Assembly (NCBI RefSeq): GCF_007830545.1
Contig: NZ_VLLF01000001.1
Span: forward strand, 981,626-1,045,625
DNA length: 64,000 nucleotides
Reading direction: 5' to 3'
Origin: Roseibium hamelinense
GTDB taxonomy: Bacteria > Pseudomonadota > Alphaproteobacteria > Rhizobiales > Stappiaceae
Below the pieces are notes generated by a model that had not been told where the DNA came from, searched no databases, and saw nothing but the letters and a program-made list of their open reading frames with translations. How positions within the stretch are numbered: the stretch's first letter is position 1; every line of letters starts with the position of its first letter. Below are positions 31,663 to 41,188 of this stretch, one piece after another. The translations under genes and the position numbers were made by a program.

Positions 31663-32802
31663 ATGGGCGCCATTCAGTTTGCAACGACAGAAAAAGACTA
31701 TTCGATCGAGACACGCGATGACGAAACCATACTTGAGACATTCAGGCGCCTGAACATCCCGCTGCAAGGCTCTCTGATTGTCGATGCCGATCGAAAACCG
31801 GTGTCCATTACCGCCATATTGCAGCCTCATGAGACGGTTTACGCCTACAGCCTGCGCAATCCCGACTTTGATGCGATCAATCCTGAATACACGCTCATCA
31901 AGCGGGACAATCTGTCAACGGAACTGATCCGGCCACTGACCAATCCGGCAGACCTTGCCATCGTTCAATACACCCGGGAAGAAGCATTCGACTATATCTA
32001 CAGCTCGTTCGAAACAGTCGTTGATCATGCATTGGAAGAGCTCGGCGGCACCGGATCCCCTCTTTTGCAGGTGTCCATGAGCTCTGGAGGGGACAGCCGT
32101 GTTCTGGCAGAGTGCATCCAGCGGCACATGCGCGAAAAGGGCACGTGTGACTATCACTGCATCAGCATCGCAAACGGATTTGAAGACGAATACGACCTTC
32201 TGACCAACGCGGCAAAAATCGCTCAGGAGTTTGGCCTCAATCACACGTCTTATGACATTCGCACGGGCGCAGAAAAACTCGGATACAATAAAGATTTCAA
32301 CGAGATTATCGAGGAGTACTCGACAACCCACGACCGCGACGAGCTCGAAGTGCTGGGCACCTACTGGCTGCAGGAAATCAACAAGCAAGTCGCTGCAGAA
32401 ACCGGCGCTGCCGCTTTGGTGTTCGGTTACAATCAAGAGGATGTTATTGCGGAAAAGCTTTACCAGCTGATGTTGGACATGCGTCTGCCGAACTATCCGG
32501 TGCGGGATATGAATGGCTTGAAAATCATTGCCCCGCTGGCCCAGGTCCCAAAGCGCATGCTTGACTCCATGGACATTGACAATTCGCTGCGCAATTACGG
32601 GATCCGCGTTCCTTCGGTCAGCTACCTCCGGTCTTCCCTTTACTTCATGGCATACACCATCTGCGAACAATTCCCGGCTCTTGCGGATATCTTTTCCGGC
32701 GCAGCCCTTGCCGCTGATGATCCCGATCACATTCTGGATTGGCTCAATGCGAACGCGAAGGCGGCCGCTGCCCCAACAGCCGCAGGCGCCGGGCCGTCCT
32801 AG
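31663..32802 (+). CDS. PP-loop ATPase with ThiS/MoaD-like N-terminal domain
   Basis: A 379-aa protein. Residues about 1-70 read like a ubiquitin-type beta-grasp (ETILETFRRLNIPLQGSLIV, then ILQPHETVYAYSL), as in ThiS/MoaD/TtuB, but with no C-terminal Gly-Gly because the chain continues. From about residue 135 comes an adenylating N-type ATPase. Its PP-loop is SSGGDS (140-145, second Gly replaced by Ser). A later VFGYNQEDVIAEKLYQ corresponds to TGHNxDDxAET of the TtuA/Ncs6/TilS group. Such enzymes activate a carbonyl as an adenylate for attack by sulfur or nitrogen. No CxxC zinc motifs are present, so tRNA thiolation is doubtful. The 65-aa peptide encoded upstream is a plausible substrate. Confidence 0.7.
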   Translation: MGAIQFATTEKDYSIETRDDETILETFRRLNIPLQGSLIVDADRKPVSITAILQPHETVYAYSLRNPDFDAINPEYTLIKRDNLSTELIRPLTNPADLAIVQYTREEAFDYIYSSFETVVDHALEELGGTGSPLLQVSMSSGGDSRVLAECIQRHMREKGTCDYHCISIANGFEDEYDLLTNAAKIAQEFGLNHTSYDIRTGAEKLGYNKDFNEIIEEYSTTHDRDELEVLGTYWLQEINKQVAAETGAAALVFGYNQEDVIAEKLYQLMLDMRLPNYPVRDMNGLKIIAPLAQVPKRMLDSMDIDNSLRNYGIRVPSVSYLRSSLYFMAYTICEQFPALADIFSGAALAADDPDHILDWLNANAKAAAAPTAAGAGPS

Positions 32803-33534
32803 CGGACGTCCGCAAACGTAACGTTGAAACGGGTTGAGGCGAATTGTTTTTCATCCAGGAGCGAAGTCTTGGAAATACGGTTCATTTTCATGTCTTTCGC
32901 GTCAGACACGAAAACAAATTCGCCTCAGTTCGAAAGCAGATCCTGCAAACCGAAACAGCGAACACGCCCGATCCAGCGTCGAAGCGGTCATTGTCCGGCC
33001 TGACCAAACCCTATTTGCGCCCGAAACTGTCGCGGCAAATCTTCATGGACATCTTGTCGCTAAGATCAAGCTCGGCACCATGGTCTCTCATCCGGGCAAG
33101 TATATTTTACCGAGCCAATCGTGCCTATGACACCACTGCTCAGTTTCACAAGAACCCGCGAGCTGCCGGCAGCCGGTTGCGCCTCCAAAGCCTTGCCCAA
33201 GCACACAATAGCAACTCTGCGGACCGGCCGGAGATAAAAACCCGCCAGTTTCTCTCCGCACGGCTCAAGCCGCGCCCGCATCGCATAACCTTGCCGCTGC
33301 GACAGCAAGATAAATAATCAGCATCAATATATAACACAATTATATTGTTCTATTTATTATGCTTAATGTGCGCATTGCCACACTGAGCATCTACATAAAA
33401 ATTTACTTTCTATATTTGAAACAACTCGAAAAACACAAAATTATCAGCCCGCATCTCTGTGGTTAATGCGAAGGACGAAAATTTTACAGGTGGGCGTTCC
33501 GAACCGGGCACTCACTGTGGCTCAGGAGTGCATT
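32803..33534. other. Long intergenic region with hairpin and AT-rich promoter
   Basis: No gene is convincingly supported. Plus-strand frames of 98 and 157 codons overlap each other, lack good ribosome binding sites and show no recognisable domain; a decayed gene is possible. The left part holds a large inverted repeat. From about 33310 to 33460 the DNA is extremely AT-rich and should carry the promoter of the large effector-like gene at 33535. Confidence 0.45.
32835..32927. repeat. Large inverted repeat
   Basis: Arms TGAGGCGAATTGTTTTTC (32835-32852) and GAAAACAAATTCGCCTCA (32910-32927) are complementary at about 16 of 18 positions and enclose 57 bases. It lies 32 bases after the PP-loop gene. 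It could be a structured RNA end, a small MITE-like element or a regulatory site. Confidence 0.6.
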
Positions 33535-36438
33535 ATGTCTTTTTATTCGTACCTTCCCAATTTTAGAAATTGGCTTCCGTCAACATTCCAACAAGGAAAC
33601 ACACCCGAAAACAACGGGATAGTTGGCAACCAAAAATCAAACGGGATCGGACCTTCGTCGAATGGCAGCAAGACCGGGCATCTGAAATTCGGCCAACACT
33701 CCGCAAATGCCCCAAAGGCTTACACCAAGAACACAACCCTGCGTGAAGTGATTATCCGCGAATGTGACAATGATCTGTTCGGCGCCATATCCGTGCACGT
33801 CAAGACCAGGCTCGGCCACCGGAATGACAATGGCTACAAAAATGCAGCCGATCTCGACAAACCGATTTCCACATTCACCTCAGCACAAGACTTCCGCAAC
33901 TGCATGTCGAACGTGATGGCGGAAATCAGGAAGGACGAGAAATGGGTCATCGACCAAAGGAAAGAGGATCATGCCCTACGCGCGCAGTCCTACATCGGGT
34001 CCGCGGCTCTGCACTATCCGACTGTCCTCAATGCGCCTCCAAAGAATTCTATCCCACCAGAATTATTCCCTAGTATTCTAAAACCTTTTTCCCAAGCTTC
34101 CGTTGAAGACAGCCTCCTGCAAATCGCCAAAGCGCATCCGGATCCGGAGACCCTCCATACGCAGCATCAGAAACTGCAAAAGAATCTCGATAATTCAATT
34201 GCCGTTCTAAGCACGGCGAGATCAGATATCAAAGCACTCGAAATTGAGCGGGCAACACTCGTTCACAACAAAGACATGGCGGAAAATTTCGCAAATATTT
34301 CCAGGCGAGACGAAAGCAAACATGAAGGCGGCTGGACGAGTGTAGCCAAGAAAGCCGACTGTAAAATCAAAGAGCTCGATCAAAAACTAGAAGAAAAACA
34401 AGCCGTTGCTCAAAGACGTGAGAACGACATCGCTTTGACTCGCAGACAGATATCCGAATGCGAAGTCTGCCTGATCAATTGCGGCAAAAACGATATCGAC
34501 AAAGCGCAATCGATGCTTGCTAACAGCCTCCAACAAACGAGCAAAACGTTTGCGCAACGAATTCAGCTGGCAAAAAGTAAAAGTGAGACGCATCAAGAGA
34601 AAATTGACGATGCCAACCGAAAACTACAGCCTCTCAACAGGCAACAAATACAGCTGCAGCAACTTGTTGAGAAAAAAACGCGGGAGTTTGAAGACTTTTC
34701 AGCCACATCCCCCCAAATAGCCTACAATGTCTTTCAACAAGCACCCAAATTTAATCCTGACGACCTAAAATTGGTCATACAATACATCAAGCAGAACAAA
34801 AATCCGCCTAATGACACCGATGCGGAAAAGCAGGCAAAGCACCTATACGCTGGCCTGCTCGATGCCATGCTTCAACACGGCTTCGTCAAAGGCGACATCG
34901 AAAAAAATTTCGAAGTCCTCAAAAACTCATCAAAAGCGCTGGCGCGCGGCGAAGAGTTCATTTCCCAGTATGAGGACGCAAAACACCGAATTGACAACAG
35001 ACTCAAGTTTCTGCCGGTCAATGAGATGGTTCAGCACAAGTCACTGATCTCTTCGGCCCCTGCATACGGCGACGAGTCGAAGACCAACGACGATACAATC
35101 GGCAAAAAATTCAAGCGGACAAGTAAGCGCTCCCGTTCAAACAAAAATATTCAGGAAAAAAGTAAACGTTTGCTAAGCAAAACGAAAACTGACAAGATTC
35201 CGAATTTATCTTCTCAGCTTGACTTGCAGAAATCGAATGAGAATCACAGAAAACATGTTCTGCACTCAAAGGCTCTGGATGCGCAGGTCAATCAGTCTGT
35301 GCGTGAGATTGACCTGCTCTTGAAAGATACTTCTCTCAATGGACTGAATTCGGAACAACGGGACAAACTGCACCTTGTCCGCACACGGTGCAAAAATCTG
35401 GAAACACAACTCAAGCTTTTCAACCCGCGAAACCGCGGCACCGAAAACTATCAGAAGATCCAGCAGCGCATTGTCGATACCGCAGAAGACGCCCTTGCCG
35501 AGGTCTACAATGATCTCAACAGGAGCTTGGGGCATGAGCTGCACGAACATGGGAAGCACATCGTCCAACGGGACGAGAAAAGACTCAAAAAGACCATCGC
35601 TAAGGAAACACGGAATATTCCAGACACGAATATATACGGCCACAACGCCCGAGCAAATCAGCACGGAAACCCTGCCAAAGGGCCAGCCTTCGTTTTTGGG
35701 CAAAGCTACGGCCCCTATTTTCATGCGCCCAAATACATGGAAACCCAGATCCGTTCAGACTATGACAGCACCGCAAACAAAGCGATGACCTTGCCCCGCA
35801 ACGCAGTGCTGATCGATTCCGCGGCTCGAGAAAACGACCGGAATGGTGTCGTGTTCAACACTCGCGACCCTTCCGGCGACGCCGTCATAGACAAAAACAA
35901 CTATCACTTTGTTGCCAGGTCACATGACAGCACCAGCCATCCCGGCGCGCTTTCCGTTCAAATCAAGGCAAAGCACAACACAAACAACAATGAATACACA
36001 ATAGGGACCCTGCATATCGGCTTCAGTGACACCCTCGACAGCAGACACGTCGAAAACTCCATGAACCGCCTGAACTACAACAGCTACGCTGATTTCAAAC
36101 AGGAGAGCCGGTTCAAGATCAGCGTTCAAGACAATGAGAAGCGCGTCCTTGGACGAAAGCTTGACAGCCTAAATACACTGGAACTGCCGAAGGATGACGC
36201 AGCGCAAGTTGCAGCGTCTCTGGTCAACACCATTGCAGAGCAGGTGTTCTCGAACAATCAGCCTCCAAAAGCCGATGACCTTAGGAATGCCGCAGACACA
36301 TTTACTGCAAAACTGCCGCAAAAGATTCTAACGGCCTTGTTTCCCAACAAGAACCAGCGTCCGGACAAATCGGACAAGGCTGCTTTTGCAGCTGCTGTTT
36401 TTGAAAAGGCACGAAACCTGGCGGCTGAAATCGAATAA
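33535..36438 (+). CDS. Large putative secreted effector, 967 aa
   Basis: Not recognised. The start at 33535 has AGGAG six bases upstream; an earlier in-frame ATG lacks this. The N-terminus is Asn/Ser/Gly-rich and disordered (MSFYSYLPNFRN to about residue 60). Long coiled-coil-like helices run over about residues 203-315 and 338-389. A dense basic cluster at about 523-552 (KKFKRTSKRSRSNKN then KSKRLLSKTK) looks like a bipartite nuclear localisation signal. A possibly globular C-terminal region contains YGHNARANQHGNPAKGPAFV and NRNGVVF-type strands. The gene is visibly AT-richer than its neighbours and preceded by very AT-rich DNA, suggesting acquisition. Secretion and nuclear targeting are inference. 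Confidence 0.65.
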   Translation: MSFYSYLPNFRNWLPSTFQQGNTPENNGIVGNQKSNGIGPSSNGSKTGHLKFGQHSANAPKAYTKNTTLREVIIRECDNDLFGAISVHVKTRLGHRNDNGYKNAADLDKPISTFTSAQDFRNCMSNVMAEIRKDEKWVIDQRKEDHALRAQSYIGSAALHYPTVLNAPPKNSIPPELFPSILKPFSQASVEDSLLQIAKAHPDPETLHTQHQKLQKNLDNSIAVLSTARSDIKALEIERATLVHNKDMAENFANISRRDESKHEGGWTSVAKKADCKIKELDQKLEEKQAVAQRRENDIALTRRQISECEVCLINCGKNDIDKAQSMLANSLQQTSKTFAQRIQLAKSKSETHQEKIDDANRKLQPLNRQQIQLQQLVEKKTREFEDFSATSPQIAYNVFQQAPKFNPDDLKLVIQYIKQNKNPPNDTDAEKQAKHLYAGLLDAMLQHGFVKGDIEKNFEVLKNSSKALARGEEFISQYEDAKHRIDNRLKFLPVNEMVQHKSLISSAPAYGDESKTNDDTIGKKFKRTSKRSRSNKNIQEKSKRLLSKTKTDKIPNLSSQLDLQKSNENHRKHVLHSKALDAQVNQSVREIDLLLKDTSLNGLNSEQRDKLHLVRTRCKNLETQLKLFNPRNRGTENYQKIQQRIVDTAEDALAEVYNDLNRSLGHELHEHGKHIVQRDEKRLKKTIAKETRNIPDTNIYGHNARANQHGNPAKGPAFVFGQSYGPYFHAPKYMETQIRSDYDSTANKAMTLPRNAVLIDSAARENDRNGVVFNTRDPSGDAVIDKNNYHFVARSHDSTSHPGALSVQIKAKHNTNNNEYTIGTLHIGFSDTLDSRHVENSMNRLNYNSYADFKQESRFKISVQDNEKRVLGRKLDSLNTLELPKDDAAQVAASLVNTIAEQVFSNNQPPKADDLRNAADTFTAKLPQKILTALFPNKNQRPDKSDKAAFAAAVFEKARNLAAEIE

Positions 36439-36605
36439 GGCCACATAGCGGTCATATCGCAACCACGCTCGGATCGAACCGCAATTTGTCTTGAGCGTGG
36501 CCTTGCGGCTATCAGCGGGGCATCCGCTTGCGTCCGGCATGCCAGCTGCAACGCCCCTTGCAGAGGACTGCGCATGTGAGAGCGATTGCTGCGGTCATAC
36601 ACCGC

Positions 36606-38090
36606 TTAATTCAATGTGCTGGACGCTTCCCTGACATTCTGCGTTGCGGCGTCGATTTGCGCTGTCGCGGAGGATATTGCCTGCATGTTCGTGGTAATCA
36701 GTTCAACACCCTGGGCGGCGGATTGCATATTTGCCGAAATGTCATTCGTCACGGCTTCCTGTTGCTCCACCGCAGACGAAATGCTGGCGGCGATCTCGCC
36801 GATGTTGCCAATGACGCCAATGATCTTTGCGATCGCACCCACCGCGCTTTCAGTGGTCACCTGAACCGAATTGACCTGAGCCGATATCTCTTCGGTTGCC
36901 TTGCTGGTCTGCGAGGCAAGGCTTTTGACCTCCGACGCCACAACGGCAAACCCCTTGCCCGCCTCACCTGCGCGCGCGGCCTCGATGGTCGCATTCAGAG
37001 CCAGAAGATTGGTCTGGTCCGCTATCCCGTCGATCAACTCGATCACCGAACCGATGGTCTTTGCATCTTCAGAAAGGCCGGACATGATTTGGCTTGAGCG
37101 CTCGGCTTCACCGGCCGCGCTTTTCGACACGTCCAGAGCCACCTGCACCTGGCGGCTGATTTCCTTGATGGAGGCAACAAGTTCTTCGGAGGCTGCCGCC
37201 ACTGTTTGGACGCTGGACGAGGTCTGTTCGGACGCTGAGGCTGAATTCGTCGCCTGCTGGGCCGCACTGGCTATCGAATGCGCAATTTCTTCCAGGTCAC
37301 CGTCAATACGCGCCTGAATTTCCTTCTGTCTCTGGCGTTCTTGCACCTGAGCCGTAATGTCTGTCGCAAACTTCACAACTTTAAAGGGCCGGCCCGCGGC
37401 ATCAAAAATCGGATTATAGGATGCCTGGATCCAGATCTCGCGCCCGCCCTTGGCCAGCCGCTTGAACTGTCCGGTCTTGAATTCGCCGCGGCCGAGTTCT
37501 GCCCAAAACTCTCCATACTCGGCGCTGGCGCGATATTCCGGCTCGACGAACAAGCTGTGGTGCTGCCCTTTGATTTCATCGAGCGTGTATCCCATCGCAT
37601 TCAAAAAGTTGGGATTGGCGTCGAGGATTGTCCCATCCAGATCAAAGTGGATGACTGCCTGCGATCTGTTGATGGCGTTGATCTGCCCCTCAAAATCCGC
37701 GTTCTGCTTTTTCCGTTCGGAAATGTCGGTGGCTGTCTTGACCACTTTGACAACTTTGCCCGCACTGTTTTTGACCGGATTGTAGGAAGCTTGGATCCAG
37801 ACCTCATTTCCCTGCTTGTCAAACCTCAGGAACTCGGCAGCTTCGAATGTGCCTTCAGCCAGCTTTCGCCAAAACTGCTGATATTCAGCGCTTGCGGCAT
37901 AGTCGGGATCTACAAACATCCGGTGATGCTGACCCCGAATTTCCTCAAGAGAATAGCCCATTGCCGCCAGGAAATTGTCATTTGCCGTAAGGATCGTTCC
38001 ATCCGGCTTGAACTCGATCATCGCTTGAGACTGGCTCAGCGCGTCCAAGGCTGCCTGACTGGTGCCCGGAAACAAGTAGCGCATTAGCAT
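36606..38090 (-). CDS. Soluble chemoreceptor with two PAS domains
   Basis: A 494-aa methyl-accepting chemotaxis protein without membrane spans. Two near-duplicate PAS domains ([20 protein letters not shown] and [20 protein letters not shown]) each end in a PAC segment ([18 protein letters not shown]). They are followed by a helical signalling domain whose tip reads [20 protein letters not shown]. The doubled PAS/PAC with GYS/TLDEI...GQHH matches cytoplasmic energy- or redox-sensing receptors, possibly with flavin or haem. It signals through CheW/CheA to flagella. It is monocistronic. Confidence 0.93.
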   Translation of the reverse strand: MLMRYLFPGTSQAALDALSQSQAMIEFKPDGTILTANDNFLAAMGYSLEEIRGQHHRMFVDPDYAASAEYQQFWRKLAEGTFEAAEFLRFDKQGNEVWIQASYNPVKNSAGKVVKVVKTATDISERKKQNADFEGQINAINRSQAVIHFDLDGTILDANPNFLNAMGYTLDEIKGQHHSLFVEPEYRASAEYGEFWAELGRGEFKTGQFKRLAKGGREIWIQASYNPIFDAAGRPFKVVKFATDITAQVQERQRQKEIQARIDGDLEEIAHSIASAAQQATNSASASEQTSSSVQTVAAASEELVASIKEISRQVQVALDVSKSAAGEAERSSQIMSGLSEDAKTIGSVIELIDGIADQTNLLALNATIEAARAGEAGKGFAVVASEVKSLASQTSKATEEISAQVNSVQVTTESAVGAIAKIIGVIGNIGEIAASISSAVEQQEAVTNDISANMQSAAQGVELITTNMQAISSATAQIDAATQNVREASSTLN

Positions 38091-38362
38091 AATTCCTGTT
38101 CGATAGCCGCGTTATCGATAATTATGCCAAGGAGAATTAATAAAGAATTACTATTGTCATTTTTCTATCCTCCGCGTCAACTCAGATACTGTGAAGTCTT
38201 CCGGAAAAAGCGGATCTTAGAATTAGAATAAAATTGCAGAAATTCATTTGGATACTGCGCGCCGCCGGTCCGCGGCAGGGCGAAACTGGCTATCAGCTTT
38301 TGTCCGGAACCGGCTTGGCAAGGTCTTGAAGCTCCGCGCACAGCATGCCGCCAATATCAAAA
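38091..38362. other. Intergenic region
   Basis: About 270 bases upstream of the chemoreceptor gene and ahead of the terminator at 38363. The part next to the receptor is AT-rich and probably its promoter. No gene is supported. Confidence 0.45.
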
Positions 38363-38387
38363 AACCCGGCTTTACGCCGGGTTTTTT
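38363..38387. terminator. Rho-independent terminator of the 58-aa gene
   Basis: AACCCGGC pairs with GCCGGGTT around TTTAC, flanked by A-run on the left and T-run on the right, so it can act on both strands. On the minus strand it lies about a dozen bases past the small gene's stop codon. Confidence 0.85.
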
Positions 38388-38398
38388 GTCTCGTTCAT

Positions 38399-38575
38399 TC
38401 AGTGCGGGGATCGAGGTGCCCGATCCCAGAAGGGCCGTCCCAAACGCCCAGTGTCGGCAATGGGTTCAGCCTCGATTTTCAGCCGATACAGGCTTTGAGA
38501 AAACCATGGCAAACGATCGCGATGATAGTTCAAGCCATGATCCACCAAAAAGCACTTGGCCGTGTAGATGTTCAT
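38399..38575 (-). CDS. Small protein, 58 aa
   Basis: ATG 38575 has GAGGAG six bases upstream. The product begins MNIYTAKCFLVDHGLNYHRD and ends FWDRAPRSPH. It is basic, with several Tyr, Trp and Phe, and has no signal or membrane span. A sigma70-like promoter with palindromes lies upstream and a terminator directly downstream, so the gene has all parts of a complete monocistronic unit. I know no family for it. Confidence 0.6.
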   Translation of the reverse strand: MNIYTAKCFLVDHGLNYHRDRLPWFSQSLYRLKIEAEPIADTGRLGRPFWDRAPRSPH

Positions 38576-38621
38576 TGTTGGCTCCTCGGGTTGTTTATGG
38601 TTGTTCTACCCAACTGAGCTC

Positions 38622-38665
38622 AATATAAGCGCACATTGTGCACTTTTCAAGCGCATTCTGTGCGC
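38622..38665 (-). promoter_or_regulatory. Regulated promoter with two palindromic operators
   Basis: Read on the minus strand, TTGAAA (38650-38645) and TATATT (38627-38622) are 17 bases apart. One palindrome-like element (GTGCACAATGTGCGC, 38643-38629) lies in the spacer and a second (GCGCACAGAATGCGC, 38665-38651) directly upstream. Their centres are 22 bp apart, about two helical turns, which suggests cooperative repressor binding. Confidence 0.6.
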
Positions 38666-38716
38666 CTTTCCCATGAAGCGGCGTGTGAAACACGTTGGAC
38701 GTTGTTCTTGCCGAAT

Positions 38717-38748
38717 AAAAAAACCCCGCATCTTTTCAGGATGCAGGG
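38717..38748 (-). terminator. Terminator of malate synthase gene
   Basis: On the minus strand an imperfect hairpin (CCCTGCATC ... GATGCGGGG) is followed by TTTTTTTA, about 30 bases after the glcB stop codon. Confidence 0.85.
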
Positions 38749-38775
38749 CTCAGAAAGTGACCAAAGACGCTTGGT

Positions 38776-40938
38776 CTATGCCGCGTGGCGGGCTTTGAAC
38801 TCGATCCGGCGGCGGTGAAGCACCGGCTCGGTGTAGCCGCTTGGCTGAACCGTCCCTTCCAGCACCAGCTCGAGGGCTGCCTGGAACGCGACCGATCCCT
38901 CATAATCCGCCGCCATCGGGCGGTAGAGCGGATCGCCAGCGTTTTGCCCGTCAACCACCTTGGCCATTTTCTTCATGGTCTCCACAACCTGGTCCTTTGA
39001 ACAAACGCCATGGCGCAGCCAGTTGGCAATATGCTGTGAAGAGATCCGCAGTGTCGCCCGGTCTTCCATCAGGCCGACATTGTTGATGTCCGGCACCTTG
39101 GAACAGCCAACCCCCTGCTCGACCCAGCGCACCACATAGCCCAAAATGCCCTGCGCATTGTTATCGAGCTCGGCCTGGATATCTTCCGGTGCCCAGTTGG
39201 GGCGCTCGGCAACCGGGATCGACAGGATGTCTTCCAGCTTGGCCGCCTCACGGGTTTTCAGCTCGGCCTGACGCGCGGAAACAGAAACCTTGTGATAATG
39301 CAGCGCATGGAGCGTAGCCGCAGTCGGCGACGGTACCCAGGCCGTGTTCGCACCGGACATCGGGTGACCAATCTTCTGCTCCAGCATGGCATGCATCAGG
39401 TCGGGCATGGCCCACATGCCCTTGCCGATCTGCGCATGGCCGGGCAGGCCGCAGGCCAGACCCACATCGACATTGTTGGTCTCATAAGCGCCGATCCAGG
39501 TCGCAGCCTTCATGTCGCCTTTGCGGATCATCGGGCCGGCTTCCATGGAGGTGTGCATTTCATCGCCGGTGCGGTCAAGGAACCCGGTGTTGATGAAGAA
39601 CACCCGGTCCTTGGCCTGGCGGATACACTCCTTGAGGTTCACCGTCGTGCGGCGCTCCTCGTCCATGATGCCCATCTTCAGCGTGTTGCTTGCCATGCCC
39701 AGCGCATCTTCGACACGTGTGAACAGCTCGCAGGCAAAGGCCACTTCTTCCGGGCCATGCATTTTTGGCTTCACGATATAGACCGAGCCGGACCGGCTGT
39801 TCTTGTTCACACCGTTCGGACCAATGTCATGGAGGGCGATAAGCGCCGTGATCATGCCATCCAAAATACCCTCGGGCACCTCGTTGCCGTCCGCGTCCAA
39901 GGCCGCATCGATGGTCATCAGATGGCCGACATTGCGCACCAGCAAAAGCGAGCGGCCGTGCAGGTTTCGTTCCGAGCCATCCGGCGCCGTGTAGCGGCGG
40001 TCGCCGTTCATGGTCCTGGTGACGGCCTTACCACCCTTTTCAAAGGTCTCGGAAAGGTCCCCCTTCATCAGGCCAAGCCAGTTTGAATAGACGACGACCT
40101 TGTCGTCGGCATCGACCGCGGCAACCGAATCCTCGCAGTCCATGATCGTGGACATGGCCGATTCCAAAACGACATCGGAAATATGCGCCTTGTCGGTCTT
40201 GCCGATCGGATGGTTGGCATCGATGACAATGTCCAGATGCAGTCCGTTTTTGGCCAAAAGGATGTTGGTCGGTGCGTCGGCTGCGCCATTATACCCGGCG
40301 AACTGGTTGGCTTCGGCCAGTCCGGTCGTAGCGCCTCCGGTTTGCACTTGCAGCACACCATCAACCACGCTGAGACCGGTCGCTTCGGACCAGGATTGAC
40401 CGGCAAGCGGGGCGGCCTCATCCAGCACTTTGCGGGCATAGGCGATCACCTCTGCGCCACGTGCGGGATCGTATCCGCCGGCCTCCGGCTTGGAGCCCAT
40501 CGCGTCGGTGCCATAAAGCGCATCATAAAGAGAGCCCCAGCGCGCATTGGCGGCATTCAGGGCGTAGCGGGCGTTCATGACCGGAACAACAAGCTGCGGC
40601 CCCGCAACCTGGCCGATTTCCGGATCAACCTTCGCCGTAGACACGGAAAAAGCCTCGCCCTCCGGCACCAGGTAGCCGATCTCAGTCAGGAAAGACTTGT
40701 ATGCGGCCATGTCCGGCGTCCCCGGATGGGCGCGATGCCATTCGTCGATCTGTTTTTGCAGCGTCTCGCGCTTTTCCAGCAGAGCACGGTTCTTTGGCGC
40801 CAGGTCTTCGACGATCGCCGCAAGCCCCGCCCAAAAGGCATCTTGTTCAACACCAGTGCCCGGCAAAGCCTTGTCATTGACGAAGTCATACAGCTGGCGC
40901 GCAACCTGAAGCCCGTTGGCATTCACCCGTTCGCTCAT
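38776..40938 (-). CDS. glcB: Malate synthase G
   Basis: A 720-aa protein, the expected size for isoform G (about 723). It condenses glyoxylate with acetyl-CoA to malate in the glyoxylate and glycolate routes. Recognisable segments include [70 protein letters not shown] and [20 protein letters not shown]. The frame continues upstream, but ATG 40938 after AAGGGAGAG gives the family N-terminus ([20 protein letters not shown]). It is monocistronic. Confidence 0.97.
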   Translation of the reverse strand: MSERVNANGLQVARQLYDFVNDKALPGTGVEQDAFWAGLAAIVEDLAPKNRALLEKRETLQKQIDEWHRAHPGTPDMAAYKSFLTEIGYLVPEGEAFSVSTAKVDPEIGQVAGPQLVVPVMNARYALNAANARWGSLYDALYGTDAMGSKPEAGGYDPARGAEVIAYARKVLDEAAPLAGQSWSEATGLSVVDGVLQVQTGGATTGLAEANQFAGYNGAADAPTNILLAKNGLHLDIVIDANHPIGKTDKAHISDVVLESAMSTIMDCEDSVAAVDADDKVVVYSNWLGLMKGDLSETFEKGGKAVTRTMNGDRRYTAPDGSERNLHGRSLLLVRNVGHLMTIDAALDADGNEVPEGILDGMITALIALHDIGPNGVNKNSRSGSVYIVKPKMHGPEEVAFACELFTRVEDALGMASNTLKMGIMDEERRTTVNLKECIRQAKDRVFFINTGFLDRTGDEMHTSMEAGPMIRKGDMKAATWIGAYETNNVDVGLACGLPGHAQIGKGMWAMPDLMHAMLEQKIGHPMSGANTAWVPSPTAATLHALHYHKVSVSARQAELKTREAAKLEDILSIPVAERPNWAPEDIQAELDNNAQGILGYVVRWVEQGVGCSKVPDINNVGLMEDRATLRISSQHIANWLRHGVCSKDQVVETMKKMAKVVDGQNAGDPLYRPMAADYEGSVAFQAALELVLEGTVQPSGYTEPVLHRRRIEFKARHAA

Positions 40939-41188
40939 TCTTGTCTCTCCCTTATCGCGCCCCAAAACGGCGGATAGCGCATGTCTGGCATTTGGCTCTT
41001 TCTGGCGCCTGGGCGATGTGAGGTCAATCGCCTGACGCGCGCAATCAGCTTTTCGCTTTTGGAAACAATTTCTCTGATTTGTTCGGCAATCGCTCGTGTT
41101 GCGGCCACTTCGATGCCCCAACGGCCTTGCCGCAGGTGGCCAGTTGCGCCATGTCTAGCAGCCACATGGAAATTGATAAGGTATCCTG

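Noticed and set aside
32844..33317. 157-codon and 98-codon plus-strand frames after the PP-loop gene
   Set aside because: They overlap in different frames, lack ribosome binding sites and include the inverted repeat; at most a decayed gene.
36463..36500. Inverted repeat CCACGCTC / GAGCGTGG after the large effector-like gene
   Set aside because: Eight bases with a 22-base loop and no T-run; too weak to call a terminator or element.
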